A stretch of 44,642 nucleotides of DNA from an uncultured Clostridia bacterium (GCA_934292955.1 CAKQXZ010000010.1:1-44642), one strand, 5' to 3'. Shown: positions 28,322 to 37,579, counted from the first letter of the stretch. Program-made: numbers and translations. Notes: a model not told the origin generated them from the sequence alone.

Positions 28322-31141
28322 ATGCTTCAGTTAAAAGACATAGTAAAAAATTATATTACGGGCGATCAGACGGTCGAAGCGCTGAAAGGGATAAGCCTGA
28401 GTTTCAGAAAAAGCGAATTCGTCGCCATACTCGGTCCTTCGGGGTGCGGTAAAACAACGCTGCTGAACATTGTCGGCGGGCTTGACCGGTACACTTCGGG
28501 CGATATCGTGATAAACGGCGTTTCCACACGGCTTTACGACGACAGCGACTGGGATACCTACCGTAACCACTCTATCGGCTTTATTTTTCAGAGTTACAAT
28601 CTGATACCCCATCAGACCATACTCGAAAACGTAGAACTTGCGCTGACTTTATCGGGTATATCGCCCAAGGAACGCAGAAAACGCGCCGAAGAAGCCTTGA
28701 CCAAGGTCGGGCTTCCGGATAAATTCAACAAACTGCCCGCGCAACTTTCGGGCGGTCAGATGCAACGCGTTGCCATCGCAAGGGCGATCGTAAATAATCC
28801 CGACATTATTCTTGCCGACGAACCGACGGGCGCCCTCGACACCGAAACAAGCGTTCAGGTTATGAATATTCTGCGCGAACTTTCTAAAGACCGCCTTATC
28901 ATAATGGTTACGCATAACCCCGATCTTGCGGTCGAATACGCTACGAGAATTATCCGCTTAAAAGACGGAACGGTACGCGAAGACACAAATCCCTTTGTTT
29001 ATACCGAACAGGAAAAGAACATCGAACGCGAACAAATAAACAACCGCGCAACCAAGAAAAAGCCGTCTATGAGTCTGTTAACGGCACTTTCGTTGTCGCT
29101 TAAAAACCTTTCCACAAAGAAAGCGAGAACCTTTTTAACTTCGTTTGCGGGGTCTATAGGCATTATAGGAATCGCTCTTATTCTTTCGCTTTCGACAGGC
29201 TTTAACGGTTATATAGCAAACGTTCAGCGCGACACTTTATCAAACTACCCCGTCGAAATAAAGAACGACGAAGTATCGCTTATGGGCTTTTTCACTTCGT
29301 TTATGGGAGCGACGGAAAAATCGGATAAAGACAAATTTCCCGCCGACGGAAAAGTACATTCGGGCAAAATGTTCAACGGAATGCTCAACTCTCTGTCGTC
29401 AAGCCTGAGTTCGAACGATCTCGGCGGATTCAAAAAATATATTGACGAACATCCCGAACTGATTGACTCGGAAAAGATTTCGGCAGTCAACTACTCTTAT
29501 GACTTTGCCATTAACTTTTATCAGAAAAACCCCGAATACAATGCGGAAGACCCGACCGATCCCAAAAACGCCGGAGTAAAAACTTATAAACAGGTCGCGC
29601 ATATCGGTAAATTCGACGAATACGTTCCGAGCAATATGCCCGATAACGTAAAGGTCTATTTCAAGAATTACTACACTCAGTTCAAAATGTATATGGAAAA
29701 GAGCGACACCTGGAGCGAACTTGCGGGCGGGATCGATCTTGTAGAAAAACAGTACGACGTGCTTGCGGGCGAACTTGAAAAGGGCGACACCGCAACCGAC
29801 GAAAACGGAGCTTACTATCCGCTGACTATAGTGGTAGATCAGTACAACACCATTCCCGATTATTCGCTTTATATGATGGGAATTATGACCGACGAAGAAG
29901 TCCGGTATATGTTCTCCGAAATGGCATATACAATGCTTTATCGCGTGGAATCCCCCGACAACTATCAGGACAAGGTTAAAGAAGCCCTTGCCGAGCAGTT
30001 CAAAGACACTCTGCCGAACGGAATTCAGCGCGAATTTACCTTTGAAGAACTTGTAGGAAGAGAATTCAACGTTCTGCTTGCAAGCGATTACTACGTCGAG
30101 AATACCCCCGTTACTATCCCCGCGCTTGAAAAAACTTTCAATCGTTACAAACTCGATCCGAATGCAGATACCAACGATTTTTATGCCGAAAAGTTCGGAG
30201 AAGACGCAATCAGGCTTAAAGTTACGTCGGTAATAAGGCTTAAAAAGAACGTTACCGACGGCGCGCTTTCCAAAAACATTTATTACACGCCCGCGCTTAC
30301 CGACAGGCTGATAGAAAAACTTAACGAAACGCCTGTTACCAGAGACCAGATGAGTTATCTGTACTCTATGCCGAAAAGAACGCCGACCGAAACGTCCACC
30401 ACATACTACGCTTTCAACGTTCTTTCCGAAGACGACAGTACCGACAGTAACGAAGGGCTTGTTTCCGCGCCAATAGAAGACAGCGAAATTAACGGCGAAG
30501 TTACGTTTGACGATCTGCCCAAAGTAAAAACCGCGCTTGCCGATACTTTCAAAAAACTCGGTATTGTCGATAAAGAAAAACCGTCGTCAATCAGATTTTA
30601 TCCGACGAGTTTCGAAAACAAAGACTACGTTATCGATATTATAAACAACTACAACGCGGGGCTTAAAGATTCCGAAAAAATTCAATACACCGACTATATC
30701 GGAATGATGATAAGTTCCGTCACGACGATAATCAACGCTATTTCTTACGTTCTTATCGCTTTCGTTTCAATCTCGCTCGTCGTTTCGTCGATAATGATAG
30801 GCGTAATCACTTACATTTCCGTTCTCGAACGTACCAAAGAAATAGGTATTCTGCGTTCGCTCGGCGCATCCAAACGCGACGTAGGCAGAGTATTCAACGC
30901 CGAAACTATGATAATCGGGTTTATATCGGGCGCACTCGGAATAATAGTCACCGTTATACTCGATATTCCTATCAGCCTTATAATAAACCACCTTGCGGGA
31001 ATACCGCATGTGGCTGCGCTCCCCGTTCTCGGCGGAATTATCCTTATCGCTATAAGCGTTTGCTTAACATTGATTGCGGGAATTATCCCCAGCCGCCTTG
31101 CTTCCAAGCGCGACCCCGTAATCGCTTTAAGGTCGGAATAA
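28322..31141 (+). CDS. MacB-type ABC transporter: fused ATPase and FtsX-like permease
   Basis: A 939-residue protein. The ATPase (about 1-225) has Walker A GPSGCGKTT, signature LSGGQMQRV, Walker B IILADEPTGAL and the H-loop VTHN. It is joined to a permease with one membrane segment near residue 275 (FAGSIGIIGIALILSLS), an extracytoplasmic domain of about 480 residues and three membrane segments at the end (FtsX domain, around LERTKEIGILRSLGAS). MacB-type proteins drive export or mechanotransmission of peptides, lipids or toxins rather than import. No partner or regulator lies beside it. Confidence 0.92.
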   Translation: MLQLKDIVKNYITGDQTVEALKGISLSFRKSEFVAILGPSGCGKTTLLNIVGGLDRYTSGDIVINGVSTRLYDDSDWDTYRNHSIGFIFQSYNLIPHQTILENVELALTLSGISPKERRKRAEEALTKVGLPDKFNKLPAQLSGGQMQRVAIARAIVNNPDIILADEPTGALDTETSVQVMNILRELSKDRLIIMVTHNPDLAVEYATRIIRLKDGTVREDTNPFVYTEQEKNIEREQINNRATKKKPSMSLLTALSLSLKNLSTKKARTFLTSFAGSIGIIGIALILSLSTGFNGYIANVQRDTLSNYPVEIKNDEVSLMGFFTSFMGATEKSDKDKFPADGKVHSGKMFNGMLNSLSSSLSSNDLGGFKKYIDEHPELIDSEKISAVNYSYDFAINFYQKNPEYNAEDPTDPKNAGVKTYKQVAHIGKFDEYVPSNMPDNVKVYFKNYYTQFKMYMEKSDTWSELAGGIDLVEKQYDVLAGELEKGDTATDENGAYYPLTIVVDQYNTIPDYSLYMMGIMTDEEVRYMFSEMAYTMLYRVESPDNYQDKVKEALAEQFKDTLPNGIQREFTFEELVGREFNVLLASDYYVENTPVTIPALEKTFNRYKLDPNADTNDFYAEKFGEDAIRLKVTSVIRLKKNVTDGALSKNIYYTPALTDRLIEKLNETPVTRDQMSYLYSMPKRTPTETSTTYYAFNVLSEDDSTDSNEGLVSAPIEDSEINGEVTFDDLPKVKTALADTFKKLGIVDKEKPSSIRFYPTSFENKDYVIDIINNYNAGLKDSEKIQYTDYIGMMISSVTTIINAISYVLIAFVSISLVVSSIMIGVITYISVLERTKEIGILRSLGASKRDVGRVFNAETMIIGFISGALGIIVTVILDIPISLIINHLAGIPHVAALPVLGGIILIAISVCLTLIAGIIPSRLASKRDPVIALRSE

Positions 31142-31173
31142 TTTGACTACAGTCCCCTTACATTATATCAACC

Positions 31174-31211
31174 AAAAAAACAACGCCGAACTTTTTCGAC
31201 GTTGTTTTTTT
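31174..31211 (+). terminator. Terminator of the ABC transporter gene
   Basis: AAAAACAACGCCGAA pairs with TTCGACGTTGTTTTT with one mismatch. A T-run follows on the plus strand and an A-run precedes, so it could act both ways. Confidence 0.85.
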
Positions 31212-31221
31212 GATTTGTTCC

Positions 31222-31247
31222 AATAATCGACTTATAGGCAGACTTTT
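31222..31247 (-). repeat. Dispersed repeat copy between two terminators
   Basis: The minus strand reads CTATAAGTCGATTATTG (one core difference) with the AAAAGTC left flank. It lies between the terminators of two convergent genes. Confidence 0.8.
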
Positions 31248-31251
31248 ATAT

Positions 31252-31283
31252 AAAAAAAGAGTATGGTTTTTACGCCATACTCA
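31252..31283 (-). terminator. Terminator of the HAD phosphatase gene
   Basis: GAGTATGG (31259-31266) pairs with CCATACTC (31275-31282). On the minus strand the stem runs into TTTTTTTA. Confidence 0.85.
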
Positions 31284-31311
31284 CTTTGCATTACTGTTTA
31301 ATATATAGACA

Positions 31312-32118
31312 TTATAAATATTTAACGCAGTCGTTCACGCTGTCAAAGACTAAAGACAGATTCATTCCGCTTTGGTCGTACATTTCCTGCGTTGTTTCGC
31401 CGCTTAAAACGAGCAGCGAATTGAACCCGCTGTTAACGGCAAAAGCCATATCGGTGTAAAGCCTGTCGCCCACCATAATAACTTCGTCGCAACGAACGCC
31501 ATACCTTGCTTCGACCGCCTTGCCCATTCCGTCGTACGGCTTGCCGATTATTACGTCGGGGGCGCGCCCGCTGCTCTTTTTGAACATTTCTATAAAAGAG
31601 CCGACGTCGGGCATAGAATAACCTTCGGCGGGGCAAACCGCGTCGGGATGAGTTGCCACATAAAACGCGCCGCGTTTTAACGCTTCGTCGAATGAGCGGA
31701 TTTTATAGAAATCTAATGTAACGTCGTAAGCGAGAACGGCAATCTGCGCGCTTTTTTCGTCGGTTAAAACAATGCCCGAATCGGCAAAATCTTTAACGAC
31801 TGCTTCGGGTGCGACAAGATATACGCTTTTTCCTTTATGTTTTGCGTTAAGATACTCTATCGTCGCCCGCGCGGAAGTGTAAACGTCGTCCGCTTTATTA
31901 AAAATGCCGCGGGTTTCGAGTTTTTTTACATACTGCTCGTCCGAGCGCGACGAGTTATTCGTAAGATAAACCAACTTCTTCCCCGCATTTCTTAATAACG
32001 ACAGAGTTTCGGTTACGTTGCCGATCAGTTTGTCACCTAAATAAACCGTTCCGTCAAGATCGAGCAAAACAACCTTAACTTTTTTTAATATTTCTTTTGC
32101 TTTTTCGTTATTATTCAT
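31312..32118 (-). CDS. HAD-IIA family phosphatase (NagD-like)
   Basis: A 268-residue phosphatase: VVLLDLDGTVYLGD (nucleophile and acid Asp), YLTNNSS (motif II), GKPYDGM (motif III Lys) and IMVGDRLYTDMAFA (motif IV acidic pair), with the C2-type cap between motifs II and III. Family members dephosphorylate small phospho-compounds such as nucleotides, p-nitrophenyl phosphate or glycerol phosphate. ATG 32118 has AAAGG upstream; a TTG two codons before it is less likely. It follows the 32165 gene by 46 bp and may be co-transcribed. Confidence 0.9.
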   Translation of the reverse strand: MNNNEKAKEILKKVKVVLLDLDGTVYLGDKLIGNVTETLSLLRNAGKKLVYLTNNSSRSDEQYVKKLETRGIFNKADDVYTSARATIEYLNAKHKGKSVYLVAPEAVVKDFADSGIVLTDEKSAQIAVLAYDVTLDFYKIRSFDEALKRGAFYVATHPDAVCPAEGYSMPDVGSFIEMFKKSSGRAPDVIIGKPYDGMGKAVEARYGVRCDEVIMVGDRLYTDMAFAVNSGFNSLLVLSGETTQEMYDQSGMNLSLVFDSVNDCVKYL

Positions 32119-32164
32119 AGTCAACCTTTGAAAATCGGCTTAAAATATGCCGCTTATGTAATGT

Positions 32165-33562
32165 TTAACGCACCAGATCGATAAAACCCGCCGCCCATAT
32201 GATTTTAAGCAGATTTTCGCCTTTAGTCATAAGCGGAGCAAGCCGCAACGCCTGAATTTTGATATTTACGGGGTACCCTTCAACCGAATATTTGCGCCCG
32301 CCGTAAAGCAGATAAATTATTTTTTCGCACTGCGGAACGCGCCTGTTCAACTCTTCTATCGTGGCGTTTAATTTTTCGTCCGCCTTTAACGCGCTTAAAA
32401 TAAGCGAAAGTTTATCGTTTTCGGCATAATAATCGGGCGCGCCGTAAACAGTCGAATGCGGCAGTAACGTTTCTATCTCGTCTTTGCAAAAAGCGTAAGA
32501 CGAAACTTTAAGCGTATCGATATCCGCCGACAGCGCAATGCCGTAAACTTTTGCAAGAATTTTATACGCCAGATATTCGCGCTCGCCGTTCTGCGTTTCT
32601 ATATCGTATAAAGAAAGCACGTCCGAAATCGCCTTTACGGGATCGGAAAACGGCAACGAAAGTTCTGCAAGAATGCCTAACGTTTTTGCGTATATAAGTT
32701 TTTTATAATCGTAATCCTTAAAGTAATCGCCGCACGCTTTGATACTTTCGTTTATTAAAGATTTTGCCCTTTCCGCGTCAAAATGCAAGCCTATAAGTTG
32801 ATTAACGCGCATTTCGGCAAAAAAAATACGCTTTGATAAAATACTGCGAACAGCGTCGGCAACGTCGTTTTTTCTAAGAGCGGAAAACACCTTTTCGTCA
32901 AAAGCAAAATAAACATGCTTTTTAATAAACACGTTTTCTTTCCCTTCTTCGCCGCATAATACGGCTTTGTCGAAATTAAAGTCGGTGGGAATAACAAGCG
33001 CGTCGACCTTTTTATTGGCGCAACATTCAAGCGCGGAAAAAATCAGTTCGCCGTCGCCCGCAACGACAAGGCAACTCATATTATTTACGGACTCAAGCAA
33101 AATTTTAACGTCGTTCATGCACTTAAGGTCGTTATCTACCGAAAAATAAACAACGCCGTTCGGCGCTTTTACAAAATTCTCGCCGCTTGTTCCGCTTCCG
33201 CCGTCCGTCGAACCGCCTTTTAAGCCGCCGTTTTTCGTGTTTTGTTCTGACCGCTCACCGATTACCGCGCGAATTCTTTTCACAACCGAAAAATACCCCG
33301 AATCGCGGCAAAGCACGACCGCCCTTTTGCAATTTCCCGCATTTCCGCTTTCGCGCGCACCCGAACAGACTTCTTGTTTGGTAGCACAATTTTCACGCGC
33401 GCAAAAATTTTCGTGCGCGGTTATAAAGTCCGCAGCCAAAGCAGCGCCGTCGCCGAAAGTCGTATCCGCAACGGGCAAAATATTATTTTTATCTCCGTAA
33501 GATAAAAAAACAGCATTGTCGTATGCTGTTTTGAAATCGGAGCCGTTTATATTCGAACTCAT
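32165..33562 (-). CDS. Uncharacterised protein, possibly a degenerate dehydroquinate synthase/iron-ADH fold
   Basis: A 465-residue protein that I do not firmly recognise. Residues about 130-230 have a Rossmann-like pattern (CLVVAGDGELIFSAL, VDALVIPTDFNF, HVYFAFDEKVFSAL) that recalls the GGGS...D, PT and D-rich segments of glycerol-dehydrogenase-like proteins. The rest is helical. The metal-binding histidines of that superfamily are not seen, so it may be non-catalytic or a different fold. A spacer at about 80-125 is rich in Gly, Ser and Cys. It overlaps the PHP-domain gene by four bases, so the two are translationally coupled and probably work together. Confidence 0.45.
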   Translation of the reverse strand: MSSNINGSDFKTAYDNAVFLSYGDKNNILPVADTTFGDGAALAADFITAHENFCARENCATKQEVCSGARESGNAGNCKRAVVLCRDSGYFSVVKRIRAVIGERSEQNTKNGGLKGGSTDGGSGTSGENFVKAPNGVVYFSVDNDLKCMNDVKILLESVNNMSCLVVAGDGELIFSALECCANKKVDALVIPTDFNFDKAVLCGEEGKENVFIKKHVYFAFDEKVFSALRKNDVADAVRSILSKRIFFAEMRVNQLIGLHFDAERAKSLINESIKACGDYFKDYDYKKLIYAKTLGILAELSLPFSDPVKAISDVLSLYDIETQNGEREYLAYKILAKVYGIALSADIDTLKVSSYAFCKDEIETLLPHSTVYGAPDYYAENDKLSLILSALKADEKLNATIEELNRRVPQCEKIIYLLYGGRKYSVEGYPVNIKIQALRLAPLMTKGENLLKIIWAAGFIDLVR

Positions 33563-34788
33563 TTGTTTTTCCGTCCGATAGAAGCAAACAGATTAAGCCG
33601 TTCTTCGAGCGACGGGCATTTGATTATAGTTTTATCCGAGAATATGCCGTCGCTGTGACACTCGCCTATGCTCAGCGAATTGCCGGCGATAGCCAGCGCG
33701 CACGTTTCCACAAAAGATTTGACTTCTTTCGGGCAATCTATGCCGAACACACTGCGCGGATAATCGTTCTTTTCGGTAAGAATGACGAGCAGACCTTTTT
33801 TTCTGATCGCTTCCACAAACGTAACAAGCGTACTCTTGGAATATTCGCGCACCGAAAGGCAGACCGCGTTGAACCCTTCGGTTTTGATTTTATCGAGCAA
33901 TTCCGAAAACTCTTTTATCGCCTTTTTCGATTCGGTCTCTATCTCGAGCCATCTGTATTTGCAGGTGTATTCGTATGCGGCGATAATGCCTGCGTCTGCG
34001 GCAATCGAAGTGTAACTGCCGACCGACGGAAATTCGGGCATTTCGTCTTCCGATTCCTTAAAGTGCTTTCTGAGCGCGGCGATAAGGTCGTAAATATAAT
34101 AGGGGTTCTGTGCGTCGCAAAGCAGATTATATTCGCTTTCGTCTATATCAAGGCACAGTTCGTTGCGCAAAAAGTCGGCGGTGGTTCTGCCCTTGCCGTA
34201 CTTTTCGATAATCTTTTCACCGACCGATCTGAAAACGTGCTTGAGCGTAACCGTTCCGTTTTTGCTCGAACGCGTAAACTCGAAAACGTCCTTTTCGTAA
34301 TCGACTACAATGTCGTATTTCTGTAAAATCGAATTGACTTTTTCGGTCACTTTAACGGCGCGATTAACGCAAAGCGTGCGGAAATCGGCAAGCAGCCCTT
34401 CGAACAGCGCGACGTTCTTTTTGTTTATGCCGTAAAAAGTCGCCATGCAAGTGCCGAGCTCGCCTGACTTTAACGCGATTTCAAAACCGCAAATGCCGAA
34501 CACTTCAAGCGTTCTGCAACTCGAAAGAAATTCTTTTGCCGCGGCAACGGTGCCGAAATCGCACACGCCAGCCACCGAAACGCCGCTCTTATACGCCATA
34601 AAAGCCGCCATTGTCGGGCTGAACGGCGAGAACGAATAATCGGTATGAATATTGAAATTATATACCGAAGTATCGTCTATCTTATATTTTTTATCGCGTT
34701 TTTCGGCGCGTTTAAGCGCGGAAAGAACTATTTTCCGAATAACGCCGTTTTTGCTATTCAGATGTTTTATGAGTTGTTCGCTTTGCAT
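33559..34788 (-). CDS. PHP-domain-containing protein of unknown substrate
   Basis: A 409-residue protein. The N-terminal part shows a PHP phosphoesterase-like start, YNFNIHTDYSFSPFSPTMAA, and AGVCDFGTVAAAKEFL. The expected HxHTxxS is NIHTDYS here, and the usual TDHG is CDFG, so several metal ligands are altered. A second half (DAGIIAAYEYTCKYRWLEIE) is helical with no clear family. I chose ATG 34788 because GGAG lies just upstream; the frame is open to 34860 without a ribosome site. It is the first gene of a pair with 32165-33562. Confidence 0.6.
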   Translation of the reverse strand: MQSEQLIKHLNSKNGVIRKIVLSALKRAEKRDKKYKIDDTSVYNFNIHTDYSFSPFSPTMAAFMAYKSGVSVAGVCDFGTVAAAKEFLSSCRTLEVFGICGFEIALKSGELGTCMATFYGINKKNVALFEGLLADFRTLCVNRAVKVTEKVNSILQKYDIVVDYEKDVFEFTRSSKNGTVTLKHVFRSVGEKIIEKYGKGRTTADFLRNELCLDIDESEYNLLCDAQNPYYIYDLIAALRKHFKESEDEMPEFPSVGSYTSIAADAGIIAAYEYTCKYRWLEIETESKKAIKEFSELLDKIKTEGFNAVCLSVREYSKSTLVTFVEAIRKKGLLVILTEKNDYPRSVFGIDCPKEVKSFVETCALAIAGNSLSIGECHSDGIFSDKTIIKCPSLEERLNLFASIGRKNK

Positions 34789-34877
34789 AAATTCTCCGTT
34801 AAACAAACGCGGAAACGCCCGCCGCAATAAAACGCCGCACGCCGCCGTACAATGTGTCAATCAAGAATAGTATCTCT

Positions 34878-34906
34878 ATTTTACATTAAGCGTGCTTAAT
34901 TGTCAA
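34878..34906 (-). promoter_or_regulatory. Promoter of the PHP gene pair with a palindromic operator in the spacer
   Basis: On the minus strand: TTGACA (34901-34906), a 17-bp spacer and TAAAAT (34878-34883). The spacer is almost filled by the palindrome ATTAAGC-AC-GCTTAAT (34885-34900). A protein bound there would block RNA polymerase, so the pair is probably under a repressor. No regulator gene lies beside it. Confidence 0.7.
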
Positions 34907-35011
34907 CATTTTATGCGCCGCATTTTTCAAGCCGTAATCCGGCGACAAACCGCGCCCGAAAACGCCGCCTGCTTAAAGCCGCAAAAATTTATGTTTTTTT
35001 TGCGAAAATAC

Positions 35012-35039
35012 TTGATAAAATGCAAAAACATGGTATAAT
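35012..35039 (+). promoter_or_regulatory. Promoter of the HU gene
   Basis: TTGATA (35012-35017), a 16-bp spacer and TATAAT (35034-35039), 23 bp before the start, with GGAGG directly upstream of the ATG. Confidence 0.75.
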
Positions 35040-35062
35040 AAAAGAAAAAAACGGAGGATAAC

Positions 35063-35338
35063 ATGAACAAAAGCGAATTCATCAGAGCGTATGCGGACAA
35101 TCTCGGCGTAACAATCAAAGAAGCGGAACTATATTTTCAAACGCTCGTAGACACACTTACCGGCGTGCTTAAAAGCGGGCAATACGTTCACGTTTCAGGA
35201 TTTGCCACTTTCGATATTAAGAGTAAAAACGCACGCGACGGAATCAACCCCAAAACGGGCGACAAACTCACCATCGATGCCTGCAAATCTCCCACCGTTA
35301 AATTCAGCAAGGCATACAAAGAACTTTTTAATAAATAA
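35063..35338 (+). CDS. HU family DNA-binding protein
   Basis: A 91-residue nucleoid protein starting MNKSEFIRAYADNLGVTIKEAE, with the HU arm region GFATFDIKSKNARDGINPKTGDKLTI and the end PTVKFSKAYKELFNK. HU bends and compacts DNA as a dimer. The arm lacks the usual ARxGRNPxTG and has ARDGINPKTG. It is a single gene with a strong ribosome site (GGAGG) and a terminator directly after it. Confidence 0.93.
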   Translation: MNKSEFIRAYADNLGVTIKEAELYFQTLVDTLTGVLKSGQYVHVSGFATFDIKSKNARDGINPKTGDKLTIDACKSPTVKFSKAYKELFNK

Positions 35339-35355
35339 CAGGCAAACAAAAACTA

Positions 35356-35386
35356 CCGCCGCGGAATAATCGCGGCGGCTTTTTTG
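35356..35386 (+). terminator. Terminator of the HU gene
   Basis: CCGCCGCG (35356-35363) and CGCGGCGG (35371-35378) form a GC-rich 8-bp stem with a 7-nt loop, followed by CTTTTTTT. Confidence 0.92.
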
Positions 35387-35392
35387 TTCTCC

Positions 35393-35438
35393 GTCATCCT
35401 GAGACGCGCCCCTTGCCCTGCTTACGAAGGATCCAGGC
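35393..35438 (+). repeat. 46-bp intergenic repeat, copy 1
   Basis: The unit begins GTCATCCTGAGACG and ends GAAGGATCCAGGC. It is identical to 35664-35709. ATCCT near the start pairs with AGGAT near the end, so each copy can form a hairpin. It is similar in form to GTCATCCTGAG...GAAGGATC elements common between genes in many gut Firmicutes. Confidence 0.85.
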
Positions 35439-35823
35439 ACGCAGTGCCGTACTTTTCAATAATCCGCCAACCTTATATTCTTATTCCTAACGCAATCAAT
35501 ATTCGCTTTCCCCCTTTGGGGAGAGTGGATTTTACGAGCCTGCGAGTAAAAGACGAGAGCGGACTAACAACGCATATTCAAACACAAACCTTATTTTTAT
35601 GCGGCTATCGCCTAGATGTTTCGCCTTTGCTTCGCTCCGCTCAACATGACGAACCGATGTATAGTCATCCTGAGACGCGCCCCTTGCCCTGCTTACGAAG
35701 GATCCAGGCGCCAGCCGCACGCCCCCCAACGCCCCGCCATTCGTCAAACACACGCAACACCGCATTCAATAATTCCACACCCCCATATATCGCGCGATAA
35801 CGGAACACACGAAAGCGGTTTTT
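35439..35823. other. Repeat-rich gap without genes between HU and the lipoprotein peptidase
   Basis: No frame here has a ribosome site or recognisable product. Besides the two 46-bp units it holds a related element, ATGTT...CTCAACATGAC (35614-35650), and a segment, CCCCCTTTGGGGAGAGTG (about 35512-35530), of a type often repeated between clostridial genes. It reads as a cluster of non-coding intergenic repeats. No transposase or terminal inverted repeats are seen. Confidence 0.6.
35664..35709 (+). repeat. 46-bp intergenic repeat, copy 2
   Basis: Identical over 46 bp to 35393-35438, in the same orientation, 271 bp apart. Confidence 0.85.
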
Positions 35824-35826
35824 CGT

Positions 35827-35855
35827 TTGACAAAAGAAACGCCCGAATGTATAAT
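35827..35855 (+). promoter_or_regulatory. Consensus promoter of the lipoprotein peptidase gene
   Basis: A perfect TTGACA (35827-35832), 17 bp and a perfect TATAAT (35850-35855), 32 bp before the start codon, with AAGGA in between. Confidence 0.88.
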
Positions 35856-35887
35856 AATGAAAAAACAACAAACAAGGAATACCCACC

Positions 35888-37579
35888 ATGAAAAGAATAA
35901 ACAAAATTGCGACGATATTTCTTCTCGTCTGCGTTATATTCACGTCTTCGGGGTGTGAAATAATCAAGGGAATAATCAACCTTTACAATCCCCCCGCCTA
36001 TTCTCAGCGCAAATACGTCGCACCCGACGAAGAAGCCATTGCGAAACTGCTTGAAGAGATAAAAACTCTTTGCGGCGAGAGCAACAAAAGCAGTGCGGTT
36101 ACGGCAAAGCGCACGTCGTTCTATCTGAAATACAACGAAGCTATGACTTCGCGCACGGTCGCCTATCTCGAATATTACAAAGACGTTAACGACTCTGCGG
36201 CAAAAGAACGCGCGGAATATATCGACGCTTATTTCAATCAACTTAACAACTCGGCAATCGAAATGGAGCAGACCATACTCAAGTCCGAATACGCAAGCCT
36301 TATTATAGACAGCGTCGGGCAAGACTATGCCGACATGATTCTGAACCGCCCCGTTAAATCGGATAAACTTCTTGAGCTTGAAAGCGAAGAAAGCGCGCTT
36401 GTAAATCAATACTCGGCGACTTATTCCGCCGGTTCGAAAAACAATCCTGCGTTTGCCGACGAACTTGCCGGAATTTACAAAAACCTTATCGTAACGCGCA
36501 ACAAAATCGCCGCGCTCAATAAAGACTCCGACGGCAACACCTATAAAAACTATCACGATTACGCTTACGAACAGGTTTACGGTCGCAACTATTCGCCCGA
36601 CGACATTGCGCCCTTCCGTCAGGCTGTTTCGCAGAACTTCTACGAAATAGGCAAGGCGCTTAAACAATCTTCTTCGGCGTACATTACCGAAAGCGCAAGG
36701 CGCAGCCTTATCTCGCAATATCAGATAAAACAGTATATGCCCGAAATAATTAAGGCGACTGCGCCCGAAATGTCTTCCCGTTGGGATTACATGATGAATC
36801 TCGGGCTTTACGACTTCAACGTTTCCTCGAGCAAATATCCCAACAGTTTCGTAATCGAGTTCCAGCAGTACAGCGACGGCTTTATGTTCATAGACGCGTC
36901 CGGCGCTCTTCTCAACGATTTAAGCACTATTGTTCACGAATTCGGACATTATAACGCGATATTCGCAACAGATTCTGATAAAGAAGGCGACGTAAACATA
37001 ACGGGCATAGACCTTGCAGAAACGCATTCTCAATGTTTCGAACTGCTCACCCTGCCCGCCGTTAAAACCGTGTTTGAAAAATACGGCCGCGGCGACGTTT
37101 ACACCGCTTATGCAGATAACATTCTGTTGCAAAGCGTATGGTCAATGCTTTCCAACTGTTTATTCGACGAGTTCGAATACACCGTTTACAACGCCGACGA
37201 AAGCATGCTTAACCGCACCTATTTTGAAGAAACTTTCGACAATATCTGGAAAAAATATTGGACTGTAGAAAACGATACAGGCGAACCGTCATACGATTAC
37301 TACGACATAACGCACTTCTACGGCTCGCCGTCGTACTGCATAAGTTATTCGGCGTCGATGGTGTTCGCTTCCGAAATATGGGCAAGCGAAACGCCCGTTG
37401 CGGACTATCTTAACGTGGTATCCTACGGCGAAAACCACTATCTTAACGAATTAGCCGAAAAAGTCGGCCTTTCAAACCCGTTTGCGCCCGAAACGCTCGC
37501 TAACGTTGCAAACTTCTACAAAGAACAGATAAACGCGTATTTAGGTTTAACGATTAACGACCACAACACGACGATCTGA
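35888..37579 (+). CDS. Lipoprotein zinc metallopeptidase, M3-like
   Basis: A 563-residue protein with a lipoprotein signal peptide, basic MKRINK, a hydrophobic core and a lipobox ending SSGC, so C23 should be lipid-linked and the protein sits on the outer face of the membrane. A helical region follows. The metal site is HEFGH (350-354), and the likely third ligand is E378 in AETHSQCFE, as in the M3 family (oligoendopeptidase F type). It probably trims peptides at the cell surface. The protein is about the usual M3 length but weakly similar overall, so it may form a separate subfamily. It has its own strong promoter and shares the terminator at 37669-37712 with the convergent restriction operon. 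Confidence 0.8.
   Translation: MKRINKIATIFLLVCVIFTSSGCEIIKGIINLYNPPAYSQRKYVAPDEEAIAKLLEEIKTLCGESNKSSAVTAKRTSFYLKYNEAMTSRTVAYLEYYKDVNDSAAKERAEYIDAYFNQLNNSAIEMEQTILKSEYASLIIDSVGQDYADMILNRPVKSDKLLELESEESALVNQYSATYSAGSKNNPAFADELAGIYKNLIVTRNKIAALNKDSDGNTYKNYHDYAYEQVYGRNYSPDDIAPFRQAVSQNFYEIGKALKQSSSAYITESARRSLISQYQIKQYMPEIIKATAPEMSSRWDYMMNLGLYDFNVSSSKYPNSFVIEFQQYSDGFMFIDASGALLNDLSTIVHEFGHYNAIFATDSDKEGDVNITGIDLAETHSQCFELLTLPAVKTVFEKYGRGDVYTAYADNILLQSVWSMLSNCLFDEFEYTVYNADESMLNRTYFEETFDNIWKKYWTVENDTGEPSYDYYDITHFYGSPSYCISYSASMVFASEIWASETPVADYLNVVSYGENHYLNELAEKVGLSNPFAPETLANVANFYKEQINAYLGLTINDHNTTI

Noticed and set aside
35393..35709. Insertion sequence bounded by the two 46-bp repeats
   Set aside because: The repeats are direct, the 225 bp between them encode nothing recognisable, and no target duplication is seen.
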